NCBI GenBank assembly: GCA_028551475.1
Contig: CM052354.1
Location: 11,181,172-11,245,171 of the forward strand
Length of the DNA stretch: 64,000 nt
Direction: 5' to 3'
Origin: Casuarina equisetifolia
Lineage: Eukaryota > Streptophyta > Magnoliopsida > Fagales > Casuarinaceae
Under the pieces are notes generated by a model. It saw only the letters and a program-made list of their open reading frames with translations. It did not search any database and had not been told where the DNA came from. This document shows, in pieces, positions 23,169-34,732 of the stretch (positions are counted from its first letter, which is position 1; the number at the start of each line of letters is the position of its first letter). Made by a program: the position numbers and the translations under genes.

Positions 23169-26100
23169 CCCCCCCGCAAGCAGATGGGTCACAATGAACC
23201 GTCAGCTTGGTTTGGAGAGTAGCAAAACGTGATGTAGAAAGACCTTTTGTAAAAATATCAGCAGGTTGATCCACTGAAGAAATAAATTGGACATGTAATT
23301 GACGATTTTTGATACGCTCGCGGATAAAATGAAAATCAATTTCCACATGTTTAGTGCGAGCATGAAAAACAGGGTTAGTGGAAAGATATAAAGCCGATAA
23401 GTTATCACACCATAAGGTGGGAGATGTAGGTAAAGTTTGGCCAAAATCACGAAGAAGAGCCTCAATCCAAATGAGCTCGGCAGCAGTATCGGCAAGACTT
23501 TTGAATTCGGCTTCAGTGCTTGATCGAGCAACTGTTTTCTGTTTGCGAGAACACCAAGATATAAGATTTGAACCTAAATAAATACAAAATCCACCAGTAG
23601 ATTTTCTATCATCACAATCGCCAGCCCAGCCGGCATCTGAATAAGCATGTAGTTGAGTGGTAGTTGATTTTGTAATATGTATGCCATAACGAGTGGTGTC
23701 TGTAAGAAAACGGAGAATGCGTTTAACGAAGGTCCAATGAGTGGTCGTAGGAGCATGCATGTATTGACATGCAGTATTAACAGCATAAGCAATGTCTGGA
23801 CGTGTGAGTGTAAGATATTGAAGAGCACCGACTATACTACGATAGTGAGTAGGGTCAGTAAAGGGTTCCCCATCATTAATAGATGGGGGAGAACCAGTGG
23901 TGCAGGGAGTAGATGTAGCACGGGCGTTTTCCATGCTTGCTCGTTGAAGAATATCTTGAGCAAATTTGGCTTGGTGAAGAAGGAGACCATTTTTGGTTGG
24001 TAAAGCTTCAATGCCAAGAAAATAGTGAAGATCACCTAGATCTTTGATATCGAATTCCCGTTGAAGTTGCTCCAAAATATGATGGAGAGGAGCTTCGGGA
24101 CTGCCAGTAAATAATATATCGTCAACGTAGACTAGAATAAAGACATTATAGGTGGTAGTATGAAGAAAAAATAAAGAAGAGTCGGCTTGAGAAAGAGAAA
24201 AACCGATTTTTAATAAAAATTGAGTAAGGCGTTGATTCCACGCACGTGGAGCCTGTTTTAAGCCATAGAGGGAGCGCTTTAAGCGACAAACATAATGAGG
24301 ATGATGAGGGTCTTTAAAGCCCTGTGGTTGAGTCATAAAGACTTGTTCATCGAGATGACCATGTAAGAATGCATTCTTAACGTCAAGTTGACGAATGTTC
24401 CACCCGTTGCTAAAGGCAATTGAGAGAAAAGTTCGAATAGTAACGGGTTTGGCAACTGGACTAAACGTTTCAGTATAGTTGATTCCTGGACGTTGATGAA
24501 AGCCTTTCGCTACTAAGCGAGCTTTGTAGCGTTCGAGGGTGCCATCCGAGCGAAGTTTAATTTTATAGACCCATTTGCAACCAATGGGAATAATCTTCGC
24601 AGGAGGTGGTACGAGTTCCCATGTGTGATTCTTAATTAAGGCAGTATATTCTTCTGCCATTGCTTTACGCCATTCAGGAAAGGAAGAAGCCTCTGTAAAG
24701 CATGAGGGTTCCTTAGGAACCTTTGTGGTGGCTGTTAAGGCATAGGTATGTTGCCTAGTTAAGGTCCTCCTAGTAATAGTCCCACCTTTTAACCGAGTGG
24801 TCATAGGGTGTGTTGTGATAGGAGGAGAGGGAAATGGTAGGGAGGATGTGACCGGAAGAGAAATAGGGTCAGGAGAGAGAGAATTAGAGGAGGCCGTAGA
24901 GAGTGATGTAGGAGGTTCTATGCGTGGAACCTGTGGCCTAGATTGATTGGGTAATGATATTTGTAGTGGGATATATGAGGCACTTGAGGGGTGCCTGGAT
25001 GCAAGAGAGTTCTTGAATGGAAATTGAGATTCATCAAAAGTTGCATCGGCTACAATGAAATATTTATTTGTTTGAAGACATAGGCATCGATATCCTTTGT
25101 AGCCTGGGGGATAACCCATAAAGACACATGGGCGAGATCGGGGTTGTAATTTATTTTTATTATAGGGTCGTAAATAAGGATAAACGAGACACCCGAAAAC
25201 CCGTAAGTGAAGAATAGAAGGGGTTTGATGGAAAATTAAATCCCATGGAGATTGATTTTGAATGACAGGGCTAGGAAGCCTGTTAATGATATGGACCGCA
25301 GTTTCAAATGCAAGATCCCAATAACGAAGAGGAACATGGGCCTGATTAAGTAGAGAAAGGCCTGTTTCAACGATATGTCTATGTTTACGCTCGGCGGATC
25401 CATTTTGAAATGGAGCGTAAGGACTAGATAAGCGTTGGGAAATGCCCAGGTTGGAGAGGAGATTTGTAAAATCTCGAGATGTGAACTCCGAGGCTCCATC
25501 ACATTGTATTGATTTTATTTTGGAATTGCATTGATTTTCCACAAGTAAACGAAATTTCTCAAAAATTGATAAGAATTGAGTCCGTGATTGAAAAGTATAG
25601 ATCCACGTGAATTTGGAATAATCGTCAATAAATGCAATATAATATTTGTTTCCTGAATCGGATAATAATGGGGAAGGTCCCCAGATATCAAAGTGAATTA
25701 ATTCAAGTGGTCCCCTTGAGATACTATGTGTTGGGGGATGTGGATGTTTCTTGCTTTTGCTAATTTGGCAAGCATCACATAATTGACAAAAAGAGCCTTC
25801 AAGCTTTATTTTATTATTTTGGAGCACTTTGGATACAATAGGGAAAGAAGCATGCCCTAGACGTTGATGCCATTTTGCAGACATATTAATATTAAGTGCA
25901 GAGGGCCCGTGCACCATTTTATTGGGTTGAAGGCGGTAGAGTCCATGTCTAAGTGGACCTTGTAGTAGAGTCCGGCCCGTAGTGAGATGCTGAACCACAC
26001 AAAAGTTAGGGTAAAAAATAAAGGCACAGTTATTATCCCTGGTAAATTGGGAGACCGAAAGTAAATTTTTTGAAATTTTTGGAACAACTAAAACATTGGA

Positions 26101-27303
26101 AATATTTAAATTCATAGGGTTAGAAAAATTACCGGTGTGAGTTATAGGGAGGCCCATTCCATCACCTATGGTGACTTCATTTTCACCTTGGTAGGGCAGC
26201 AACTGATCGAGGCCCATGGGCTCGGGCGTCACATGATTGGTGGCCCCTGAATCGGGGTACCAATCCACTTCAGAGTGGGCCTCAGAAGTGGGAGCAGAAG
26301 GGGCCCCATAGGACCCGTTTGGCACGGATTGGGCCAGACTAAGGGCCTGGTGAGTCGGGCCAGCATTCTGGTTAGGCTGGGTGTAGCGGGCCCGACAGGT
26401 GGTGGCCCAGTGTCCAGTGCGGCGGCATATCTGGCACCGAGGACGGCGGCGATTGTTGCCGTCAGTTTGGAAGCGGCCTCCAGCTGGTGGCGGGAATGAA
26501 GGAGCATCGCCGGTAGGAGCAGTGCGACGCTGGATCTGTGTGCGGGTGTGGGTCTGAACCACAACCCGAGGACGTGCCGGTGGATTTTGAGCCATGGAGA
26601 AGGCTACCGGCGAGGAGCGGGACTGCTCCGCCAGTTCCAACTGAGCCTCCTGGGTGAGAAGAAGACCCCGCAAGTCTTCTCTGGTGAGACCGGATGTCCT
26701 AGTGTGTACTGAAATGGCCGTGGCGAGAGGTGCGTAGGGGGCTCCAAGTCCTCTGAACAGGTGGGTGAGGTACTCATTGTCGGAAATAACCTCACCCACA
26801 CCACCGAGTTCATCGACAAGGGAATTGATCTCCTGAAGAAACTCTGAGACTGATCGGTGTCCCTTGGTTATCGCCTGAAGCCGCAAGCGAAGGCTGGAAG
26901 CCCGAGCACTGCTCTGAGCGGCGAATTCTGCCGCGAGAGCCCTCCAAACGTCAGAAGAGGTCTCCTGTTTCGTCAATTGACTGACGATGGCGTCAGAGCA
27001 GGTATTGAGTAGCAATCCGAGCGCCGTTTGATCTCGTTTTAGCCACTCGAGGTATTCAGGATTGGAAACCTGAATGATGGATCCTTCATCGTCGGTGGTG
27101 GTGGTGAATTTCATGGGTTGGACAAGAGATCCGTCCACAAATGGCAGCAATTCGGTGGCTCGGAGATAAGGGAGAATTCGTGCTTTCCACACCAAATAAT
27201 TGGGGCCTTCGAGTTTGACAGAGGAGGTCGGATTGGTGATATTTCCGGATTGAACAGGGACAGTGGAATGGGTGGGAACGAAATCATTCTGTGTAGAGGC
27301 CAT
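22804..27303 (-). CDS. Copia gag-pol polyprotein (1499 residues)
   Basis: A single reading encodes, in order: a gag domain (about residues 1-280), a CCHC knuckle with C290, C293, H298 and C303, the protease DSG at 351-353, integrase (HxRLGH near 480, then the WGPSP and DDYSKFTW block), reverse transcriptase with YVDDILF, and RNase H with SDAGWAGD. The order protease-integrase-RT-RNase H defines Copia. The closest relative in the window is the element at 29634-34732. The last 120 or so residues are encoded by the 3' LTR and look unlike any known domain. The gene serves only the element: a particle protein and enzymes for copying and inserting it. Confidence 0.92.
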   Translation of the reverse strand: MASTQNDFVPTHSTVPVQSGNITNPTSSVKLEGPNYLVWKARILPYLRATELLPFVDGSLVQPMKFTTTTDDEGSIIQVSNPEYLEWLKRDQTALGLLLNTCSDAIVSQLTKQETSSDVWRALAAEFAAQSSARASSLRLRLQAITKGHRSVSEFLQEINSLVDELGGVGEVISDNEYLTHLFRGLGAPYAPLATAISVHTRTSGLTREDLRGLLLTQEAQLELAEQSRSSPVAFSMAQNPPARPRVVVQTHTRTQIQRRTAPTGDAPSFPPPAGGRFQTDGNNRRRPRCQICRRTGHWATTCRARYTQPNQNAGPTHQALSLAQSVPNGSYGAPSAPTSEAHSEVDWYPDSGATNHVTPEPMGLDQLLPYQGENEVTIGDGMGLPITHTGNFSNPMNLNISNVLVVPKISKNLLSVSQFTRDNNCAFIFYPNFCVVQHLTTGRTLLQGPLRHGLYRLQPNKMVHGPSALNINMSAKWHQRLGHASFPIVSKVLQNNKIKLEGSFCQLCDACQISKSKKHPHPPTHSISRGPLELIHFDIWGPSPLLSDSGNKYYIAFIDDYSKFTWIYTFQSRTQFLSIFEKFRLLVENQCNSKIKSIQCDGASEFTSRDFTNLLSNLGISQRLSSPYAPFQNGSAERKHRHIVETGLSLLNQAHVPLRYWDLAFETAVHIINRLPSPVIQNQSPWDLIFHQTPSILHLRVFGCLVYPYLRPYNKNKLQPRSRPCVFMGYPPGYKGYRCLCLQTNKYFIVADATFDESQFPFKNSLASRHPSSASYIPLQISLPNQSRPQVPRIEPPTSLSTASSNSLSPDPISLPVTSSLPFPSPPITTHPMTTRLKGGTITRRTLTRQHTYALTATTKVPKEPSCFTEASSFPEWRKAMAEEYTALIKNHTWELVPPPAKIIPIGCKWVYKIKLRSDGTLERYKARLVAKGFHQRPGINYTETFSPVAKPVTIRTFLSIAFSNGWNIRQLDVKNAFLHGHLDEQVFMTQPQGFKDPHHPHYVCRLKRSLYGLKQAPRAWNQRLTQFLLKIGFSLSQADSSLFFLHTTTYNVFILVYVDDILFTGSPEAPLHHILEQLQREFDIKDLGDLHYFLGIEALPTKNGLLLHQAKFAQDILQRASMENARATSTPCTTGSPPSINDGEPFTDPTHYRSIVGALQYLTLTRPDIAYAVNTACQYMHAPTTTHWTFVKRILRFLTDTTRYGIHITKSTTTQLHAYSDAGWAGDCDDRKSTGGFCIYLGSNLISWCSRKQKTVARSSTEAEFKSLADTAAELIWIEALLRDFGQTLPTSPTLWCDNLSALYLSTNPVFHARTKHVEIDFHFIRERIKNRQLHVQFISSVDQPADIFTKGLSTSRFATLQTKLTVHCDPSACGGVLKPILPCHVHMATTAPIAAKIQHVAALTTSALHHEHCNHRNSSAQRRLPHRKLRDAPNASGRNSVTGKVSFSSPETIDHHHNARLGNQIKTPITAISNLGKIPKSSKISFNPNSFHRYVT

Positions 27304-27358
27304 CGGAAAAAAAAGGAGTTAGGATCGATTTTGGCGGTGGCCGAATGCTTTGATACCA

Positions 27359-27898
27359 AATTGAAGAAAACAAGAATTGAAAAATTTCTTGTTTTTCTCA
27401 GAAATACCACAAGAACAAAATAACGTAATATGTCGGAAGTAGTGAATTTGATTTCAATCAATAAAACTGTACAAAGGATTCTAATTTATAGAGATACAAA
27501 CAAAAGGAAAGAGCAAACGTTAAGTAATTAGATTCAAGTTACATATCTGTGAAATGAATTCGGATTGAAGGAGATCTTGGACGATTTTGGGATTTTTCCC
27601 AAATTCGATATTGCCGTGATTGGTGTCTTGATCTGATTTCCTAATCTTGCATTGTGGTGATGATCGATTGTCTCTGGGCTTGAAAAGGAAACTTTTCCGG
27701 TGACTGAATTCCGGCCAGATGCATTTGGAGCGTCTCGAAGTTTTCGGTGAGGGAGACGGCGCTGCGCTGAAGAATTGCGATGGTTGCAATGTTCGTGATG
27801 CAGGGCTGACGTGGTTAGTGCAGCCACGTGTTGTATCTTGGCAGCGATAGGTGCTGTTGTGGCCATGTGTACATGGCACGGTAATATGGGTTTTAATA
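27359..27898 (-). repeat. 5' LTR of the young Copia element
   Basis: 540 bp, bounded on the left by the primer site (TTTGATACCA on the plus strand) and on the right by the second ATATC copy. No difference from the left LTR was seen by eye. Confidence 0.9.
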
Positions 27899-27903
27899 AT
27901 ATC

Positions 27904-28419
27904 TACAATTTATTGTCATTTCTAATAAATTTATTGGACATATTCATCTTTCTTTTCCATTTTCCTACCATTCTTGATTCTCTTTGTAATACGTAACATT
28001 GTATAGTAATAATATATGCTTGAATAACATGGAGACTTCAGATGTTGGCAAAGACAATGTGAGTTATGCTGGTAAAGGAAAATTGTGAATTTTTACATAG
28101 AGACTTCAAAAGCATGACTCAAATATATATGCATATTGTTTTCTCAAATATCTAAATTCTAATTGCACCTACTTTTGAACGGATAACGTGAAGAACTTTT
28201 GGTTAAGTTGTTTCTCAAATCCTCCTATAATATTGAATGGGTTTGCGTCCTACAGCTTATGTACTCAAATCTACTCTTATTCCATAAGCGAAGCTGTTTA
28301 GTTCATTACAAGCCAACGAGAAACTATAAAAGAAAAAGACGGGTAGATACAGGATAGCAACCTTGGCTTATCTTATCTACAATATCTCATCTCACGATAC
28401 CTTGGCTCAAAGACATTGT
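27904..28419. other. Immediate 3' flank of P450 copy C
   Basis: No gene is seen. The sequence matches the flanks beside genes D (about 45180-45500) and E (about 50730-51020) in several stretches, for example TCTAATAAATTTATTGGACAT and GTACTCAAATCTACTCTTATTC. It was contiguous with 22020-22623 before the Copia insertion. Confidence 0.65.
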
Positions 28420-29633
28420 TCAAACGTCATCCACAGACTTGGAAATAAGTTTGGTCATAATCGGGCGTGCCCTGCTCATGGCCTCCAGTGCCACTGCCTT
28501 GGGCATGGTGAGCCCGTAACTTTCGGTCATGTCAACTTCTTTCTCACTTACCCTCTTCCAGTCAAAGCACTGAATCAATGACCCCAACGTCAAACTCACC
28601 GTCCGCTGAGCAAGGCTGGCCCCAGGACAAGCCCTCCTCCCCATCCCAAACGGCAGCAACTTGTGTGCCTCCGCCTCCCCGCTTTGAAATCTCTCCGGCT
28701 TAAAACGCGTCGCATCCTCCCACAATGTGGGGTCTCTATGTATGGCCCATGCATTGACTAATAACATCGTGTTACGTGGTACATCGTATCCTCCAATTGT
28801 GCAATCATCTGAGGCACAATGGGGTAGTAACAGTGGGGCGGCGGGGTGCAATCGAAGGGTCTCTGAGATTATACTTGAAAGGTAGTGCAAATTAGAGAAA
28901 TCTGATTCCTTAATCAATTTTTCTTGTCCAACGTAGCTGTCTAGCTCTGCTCTAGCCTTCTTCAAAACATCGGGATGATTGAGAAGATTAGACATGGCCC
29001 ATTCCAATGTCACCGCTGATGTCTCGGTCCCTGCAAGCAGCAAGTTCTGTTCCGTACAAATAGGTATCAGACTTGTAAATAAAAGGAAGAGTAAGTCAAT
29101 TGTTGTGGCTGATGGCATTCCACGGGGAGCGCCCCATTCTTCAAGCTAGCATGCATGAAGCCACAATTTCTTGCTAGGTTTATCATGCACGAAGCCACAA
29201 TTTCTCGCCAGGTTTATCTACTTCGACGACTTCTTAACCATAGAAATAAATAGAACTTCAAAAAAGAAAAAAAAAACTGGAGAGAAACCTTGAAAAAGAG
29301 ATCTGCTTACATTTACCAAAACAAGCCCTTTGATTATCTGGTCTGTATAGTAATCCGGTTGTGATTTCTGCAAAGAAAGAAGATGGTCGATCACAGTTTT
29401 TCCCTCCTCCTCCTTACTCCTCTTCTCATCAATAAGACCTTGCAAGAAATCATCCTTTTTTTTGGCCAGCCTCCTCAACACTTTCTCTAAACCCCCATGA
29501 TCAATCCATCGCGAAATGGGAACGAATTCTTGAGGATTCGATGCACCTCCATTCTCCATCGACTCTCTCATTATCTCCTTGAGCTGTCTCGCCTCTTCCT
29601 CGTCCTTCGCATCTTCTCCGTACCCGTAATAAC

Positions 29634-29991
29634 TGATAGAAAACAAGAATTCCGACAGGATTAACCGGAGAAATACCGATTCAGAAGAGAAAACAAAACC
29701 CTAGAAATTGGATAAAATTTGCGATCATATTTTATTAAAATTGAACTGGTTAAATACACGATTAGCTACAGATTATAAACGGAAAAGCATTTACACACAA
29801 AATCGAATCGAAGATCTTTACAAAATTACAAGATCTGGAAAAGGAAACTTTTCTGGCGACGAGCGGCGGGCGAGGCGACTGCGCTCGATCGCGTGCAGGA
29901 GTGATGCGTGAACTGCTGACGTGGCCCTAGGGCGTACGTGTCACTGACGTGGACGCTGACGTAGCGGTTGACGTGGACGACGGTTCTAACA
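29634..29991 (-). repeat. 3' LTR of the Copia element in gene C
   Basis: It starts TGATAGAAAACAAG and ends GGTTCTAACA on the plus strand, so the ends are TG...CA. On the plus strand it is followed by CCCCCCGCAA, the complement of the polypurine tract. Confidence 0.9.
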
Positions 29992-32900
29992 TCCCCCCGC
30001 AAGTTGAAGGGGCAGTATGGACAGTCAGCTTGGATCGAAGAAGCTTAAATCGAGCAGAGGAGAGACCTTTGGTGAAGATGTCAGCAGGTTGATCAATGGT
30101 GGAGATGAACTGAATGAAGAGTTGTCACCGAGCAAGGCATTCTTGAACAAAATGAAAGTCAATCTCAATGTGCTTGGTCCGAGCATGGAAGACAGGATTG
30201 GCCGTTAAATATAGAGCAGACATGTTGTCACACCAAAGGGTTGGGGGCTGGGGGGGAAGAGCCCGGAGATCCCGGAAAAGGTACTCAATCCACATGATTT
30301 CGGCAGTGGTGTCAGCAAGGGATTTGTACTCAGCTTCAGTACTTGATCTGGCAACGGTGCGCTGTTTACGAGAGCTCCAGGAGATGAGATTGCGGCCAAG
30401 AAAGATGCAGAAGCCACCCACGGACCTACGATCATCGCGGTCACCTGCCCAACCGGCATCAGAGAAGCCATGAAGAGAGGTGGTGGGGCCACGAGTGAGA
30501 AGAAGCCCTAGGCGGGGAGTGGTAGTTAGGTACTGAAGGATGCGCTTCACCGCTTGCCAGTGAGCAGTGGTGGGGTTGTGAAGGAACTGACATGCAGTGT
30601 TGACAGAATAGGCAATGTCTGGTCGAGTAAGGGTGAGATACTGGAGAGCCCCCACAATACTGTGATAATGAATGGGATCTGGGAGCGGATCCCCAGAGTA
30701 CACCGATAATGGTTCATTAGTGGAGCACAGAGTGGAGATGGCCTTGGCGTCTTGCATCTTGGCACGAGCCAGAATGTCCAAGGTAAATTTGGCCTGATGG
30801 AGAATGAGGCCACTAGGAGTGGGTTGAACTTCAATGCCCAGAAAATAGTGAATATGGCCCAAATCCTTAAGGGCAAACTCATGATGGAGGGCCTGAAGAA
30901 GAACGGAGAATGGTGCCTGCGGAGATCCAGTGAGAATAATATCATCCACATAAACAAGGAGGACGAAGCTGTACCGTTGAGTGTGGAGTGTGAACAGGGA
31001 AGTATCGGCCAAAGAGATGACAAAGCCGAGGGAGACCAGAAATGAACTCAGACGCTGGTACCACGCACGGGGCGCTTGCTTGAGGCCATAAAGAGAGCGG
31101 TAGAGTCGGCAAACATGGTGAGGGTGCTCAGGATCAATGAAGCCCTGGGGTTGTGTCATGTAAACAACTTCAGATAAATGCCTATGAAGAAATGCATTCG
31201 AAACATCCAGTTGGCGAATGGACCAGCCGCGAGAGTAGGCAAGGGTGAGGACGGTGCGAACAATGACTGGCTTCGCGACTGGGCTAAAGGTCTCGGTGTA
31301 GTCAATCCCTTCTTGCTGATGAAAGCCTTTGGCCACAAGGCGGGCCTTGTAGCACTCGAGGGAACCGTCTGACTTGAGTTTGACCTTGTAGATCCACTTA
31401 CAGCCAATGGGTTTGACACCCGGTGGATGAGGAACTAGGGCCCACGTGCCATTCCGAAGAAGGGCAGTATACTCAGCAGCCATAGCATCACGCCAATGAG
31501 CCTCCCGAACAGCCTGAGTGTAGCATGTAGGTTCAGGATGGGATGGGGCGGTGGCAAGGAGGACAACGGTATGGTCACGGGTGATGTGACGGCGAGGGAT
31601 GGTGCCATCCTGTAGGCGAGTCACGGGGCAAGTGGGCTGCTGGGGGGGTGGGGGGTCAGGGGGTCCAGGGGAGGGTGGAGAAGGCAAGGGAGATGCCGGA
31701 GGGGGAGAGGGATCAAGGGGAGAAGGAATCTCATGAGGGTTGGTGGATGGGGGTGGAAGGATAGGGACCACCGGTATGGGAGAGGGGGGTGAGGTGGGGT
31801 CTGGTGGGGAAGGGGGAGAGGAGGATGTCTGATGATATGGAAAGTCCTCTTCATGAAATACCGCATCAGCAGCAATATAGGTGCGATGGGTAACAGGGCA
31901 GTAGCAGCGATAACCTCGGTGGCCTGGAGGATATCCCAAAAAGACACAGGCACGGGAGCGAGGAGCAAGTTTGTGGGGAGCATAGGGACGTAAATAGGGA
32001 AAGACTGCACACCCAAAGACACGTAGGTGAGTAAGATCAGGGGGATGGCGAAACAAAGTTTGCCATGGGGAAATATTATTGAGGATTGGGGTGGGGAGAT
32101 GGTTGATGAGAAAGACAGCGGTTTCAAAAGCAAAGTCCCAAAAATGGGAGGGAACTGCGGCCTGAGTGAGGAGAATGAGGCCAGTTTCAACAATATGGCG
32201 GTGTTTGCGTTCGGTAACTCCGTTTTGAAAAGGGGAATATGGGCAAGAGACGCGTTGATGAATTCCAGCGGACTGGAGATAGGTACGAAAGGACTCGGAG
32301 AGAAACTCAAGAGCCCTGTCACACTGAATGGCTTGGAGGCGACATTGGAGTTGATTTTCGACAAACTTGTGAAAAATAGTAAAAATGTGAAAGAATTGGG
32401 AGCGGGTGTGAAACGAATAAAGCTAGGTAAATCGGGAGAAATCATCAATAAAACAAACATAAAATTTATTTTTATTAGAAGATTCAATGGGGGAAGGGCC
32501 CCAAATATCAAAGTGAACTAGTTGCAAAGGATGACTTGATCGAGACTGAGTAGGGGGATGGGGATGACGATGGCTCTTACTTAGAGCACATGCCTTACAT
32601 GGGGGATATGAAGGGGAATTATAGGGAATATGACTAGATTGAAGCAGACGAACTAAAATGGGTAGTGACGAATGACCCAGGCGATGGTGCCAGAGGAGCA
32701 GAGGACTGGAGCGAGACGCCAAGAAAACACGAGGAGACACGTCAGATGACTCAAGACGGTAGAGACCACGATCAAGTGTTCCATGGAGGATAATCTGGTT
32801 TGTGAGATAAGAAATTGCCCAAAAATGAGTGGCAGAAAAAATGAAATAACAATTATTGTCTGACGTGAATTGAGAAACGGATAAAAGATTTTTGGAAATG

Positions 32901-33469
32901 GAAGGAACAACTAAAACATTGCGTAACTGAAAGGAGGGAGTGTGAAGGTTACCTGTGTGAGTGATGGGAAGGGAAACGCCATCACCCACGGTTAGTTGTT
33001 GAGAACCAGAGTAAGGAGTGACACCAGTGAGGGCAGCGGTAGAATCAGTGACGTGATGAGAGGCCCCCGAGTCAGGATGCCAAGAGGCAGCATCTAAGGA
33101 GGAGGGGGGGTGGGTTGGGGGGTCCATAGTGAGATAAGGGAGGCAGAAGTTGAGTGTAGTGGGCTTGAGGTGGATAATAGGTGAGAGGAGAGTTTGGGTA
33201 GGATAGATGGGCCTGGGGGTTAGATGGGCCGTGGTTGGTGGGTGGGCTGAAGGCTGGGTTAAACCTTTCACGGCAGTTGGACACGGTGTGGCCAGTGCGG
33301 CGGCAGAGGTGGCAGTAGGGCCCGTTGCGGCGACGGCCCCAAAAATTATTACGGGTGGCCCAATTATTGGCGGGTGGGCTAGGGAGAAGCCCATCAGAAT
33401 GGGCCTGGGTTACAGGGAACGCGGGCTGGCGCGAGCCCGCGTGCGCGCCAGGGCCTGGGCTTGGGTCAG

Positions 33470-33640
33470 CGCGGCTCGAGTGGGGCGCGCCCGAATGCGC
33501 GTGACCCGCGAACAAGTCCACGTTCGCGAGGCCCGCGAGCTGGCCCGAGTTTGCAGAGCCCGTGAACTAACCCGAGTTTGCCTGGCCCGCGAGCTAACCC
33601 GAGAGCTCGTGACCCGCAAGCTGACCCGGAAACGCTGTGT
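33470..33640. repeat. GC-rich minisatellite, period about 27 bp, within the Copia gag region
   Basis: Units such as CCCGCGAGCTAACCCGAG recur three or more times with a 27-bp spacing. GC content is far above that of neighbouring DNA. It lies in the gag part of the element in gene C and accounts for Arg/Ser-rich readings there. Confidence 0.7.
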
Positions 33641-34374
33641 ACGCAGCGGGGGCAATCAGGGTGGAGCTCCGGCTGTTGGAGCGGCCCTCCTGGGCCAAAA
33701 TTAGGCCGTGGATGGCCTCGCGGGTGAGGTCCTACGTCTACTGCAGGATTGAGACCGACGTCGCGAGGCCGTCGTATTCTTCGTCGAGGCCGCGGAAGAC
33801 GTGAGTGAAATACTCATCGTCGGAGATGCGGCCGTCGATGGCGGCTAACTGGTCCAAAATTTCCTTCATGTCGTGAAGGAATTTGGTCACAGTTCGTGAT
33901 CCGCGGCTGATGGTGTGGAGGCGGAGTCAAAGAGCGGACAATTGGGCCGTGTAAAAACGCGTGAGGTGCGTCCAGGCGACGGTCAAGGAGCGGATGTCCG
34001 TCAACTACATAACGACGGTGTTCGTGGAGGTCGCCAAAATCCATCCGAGCGCGGCTTGATCGCGGAGGAGCCACGGGTGATACGCGGGGTTAGGCGATTT
34101 TGATCCATCATGCCCGATTAGAGTTTCAAGCGGTGCGGGCTCATGACCGTCGAGAATCGGGAGGAGCTGCTGGGAGATGAGAAACGGCAGGAGGCACGTT
34201 TTCCAGACGACGAAATTGGTGCCGTCGAAGCGCTCTGTGGCGGTCGGAGCAGGCATCGTCAGCGATGGGGAGGCTGCTGGAACTGTGGGAAGAGGAGGGG
34301 TAGGGGTAGGGTTTTGAAGATCGGTCATGGGGTTTCCAGTGCGGAGGCGTTGGCCGTGGGCTCCGTTGATACCA

Positions 34375-34732
34375 TGATAGAAAACAAGAATTCCGGCAAG
34401 ATCAACCGGAGGAATACCGATTCAGAAGAGAAAACAAAACCCTAGAAATTGGATAAAATTTATGATCATATTTTATTAAAATTGAACTGGTTAAATACAC
34501 GATTAGCTACAGATTATAAACGGAAAAGCATTTACACACAAAATCGAATCGAAGATCTTTATAAAATTACAAGATCTGGAAAAGGAAACTTTTCCGGCGA
34601 CGAGCGGCGGGCGAGGCGATTGCGCTCGATCGCGTGCAGGAGTGATGCGTGAACTGCTGACGTGGCCCTAGGGCGTACGTGTCACTGACGTGGACGCTGA
34701 CGCAGCGGCTGACGTGGACGACGGTTCTAACA
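34375..34732 (-). repeat. 5' LTR of the Copia element in gene C
   Basis: Same length and ends as the left LTR. The outer 70 bp hold several ACGT-core motifs (CTGACGTGG, GGCGTACGTGTC), which would lie in the U3 promoter part of this LTR. Confidence 0.9.

Larger units (their letters stand above)
22629..27898 (-). mobile_element. Whole-looking young Ty1/Copia retrotransposon
   Basis: The element is 5270 bp with 540-bp LTRs at 22629-23168 and 27359-27898, which I read as identical. The target duplication is ATATC (22624-22628 and 27899-27903). Next to the right LTR lies the initiator-Met primer site TGGTATCAAAGC (minus strand), and next to the left LTR a G-run polypurine tract. One long uninterrupted gag-pol reading fills the inside. 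It looks whole and, with no visible LTR difference, very recent. It lies in the duplicated downstream flank of P450 C. The LTR ends are unusual: TATTAAAA at the 5' end and TTCAATT at the 3' end rather than TG...CA. Confidence 0.93.
29634..34732 (-). mobile_element. Ty1/Copia retrotransposon inside exon 1 of CYP81 copy C
   Basis: Total 5099 bp, with LTRs of 358 bp at each end and target duplication ATAAC (29629-29633 and 34733-34737). The primer site TGGTATCAACGGAG (minus strand) touches the right LTR, and a G-rich polypurine tract touches the left. Inside are gag (from about 34330), a CCHC knuckle near 33290, protease, integrase, RT and RNase H ending near 30130. The coding part is broken, with about four or more breaks. 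LTRs differ at about 11 of 358 sites (roughly 3%), all transitions, suggesting around 2.4 million years. It is related to the element at 22629-27898. Confidence 0.93.
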
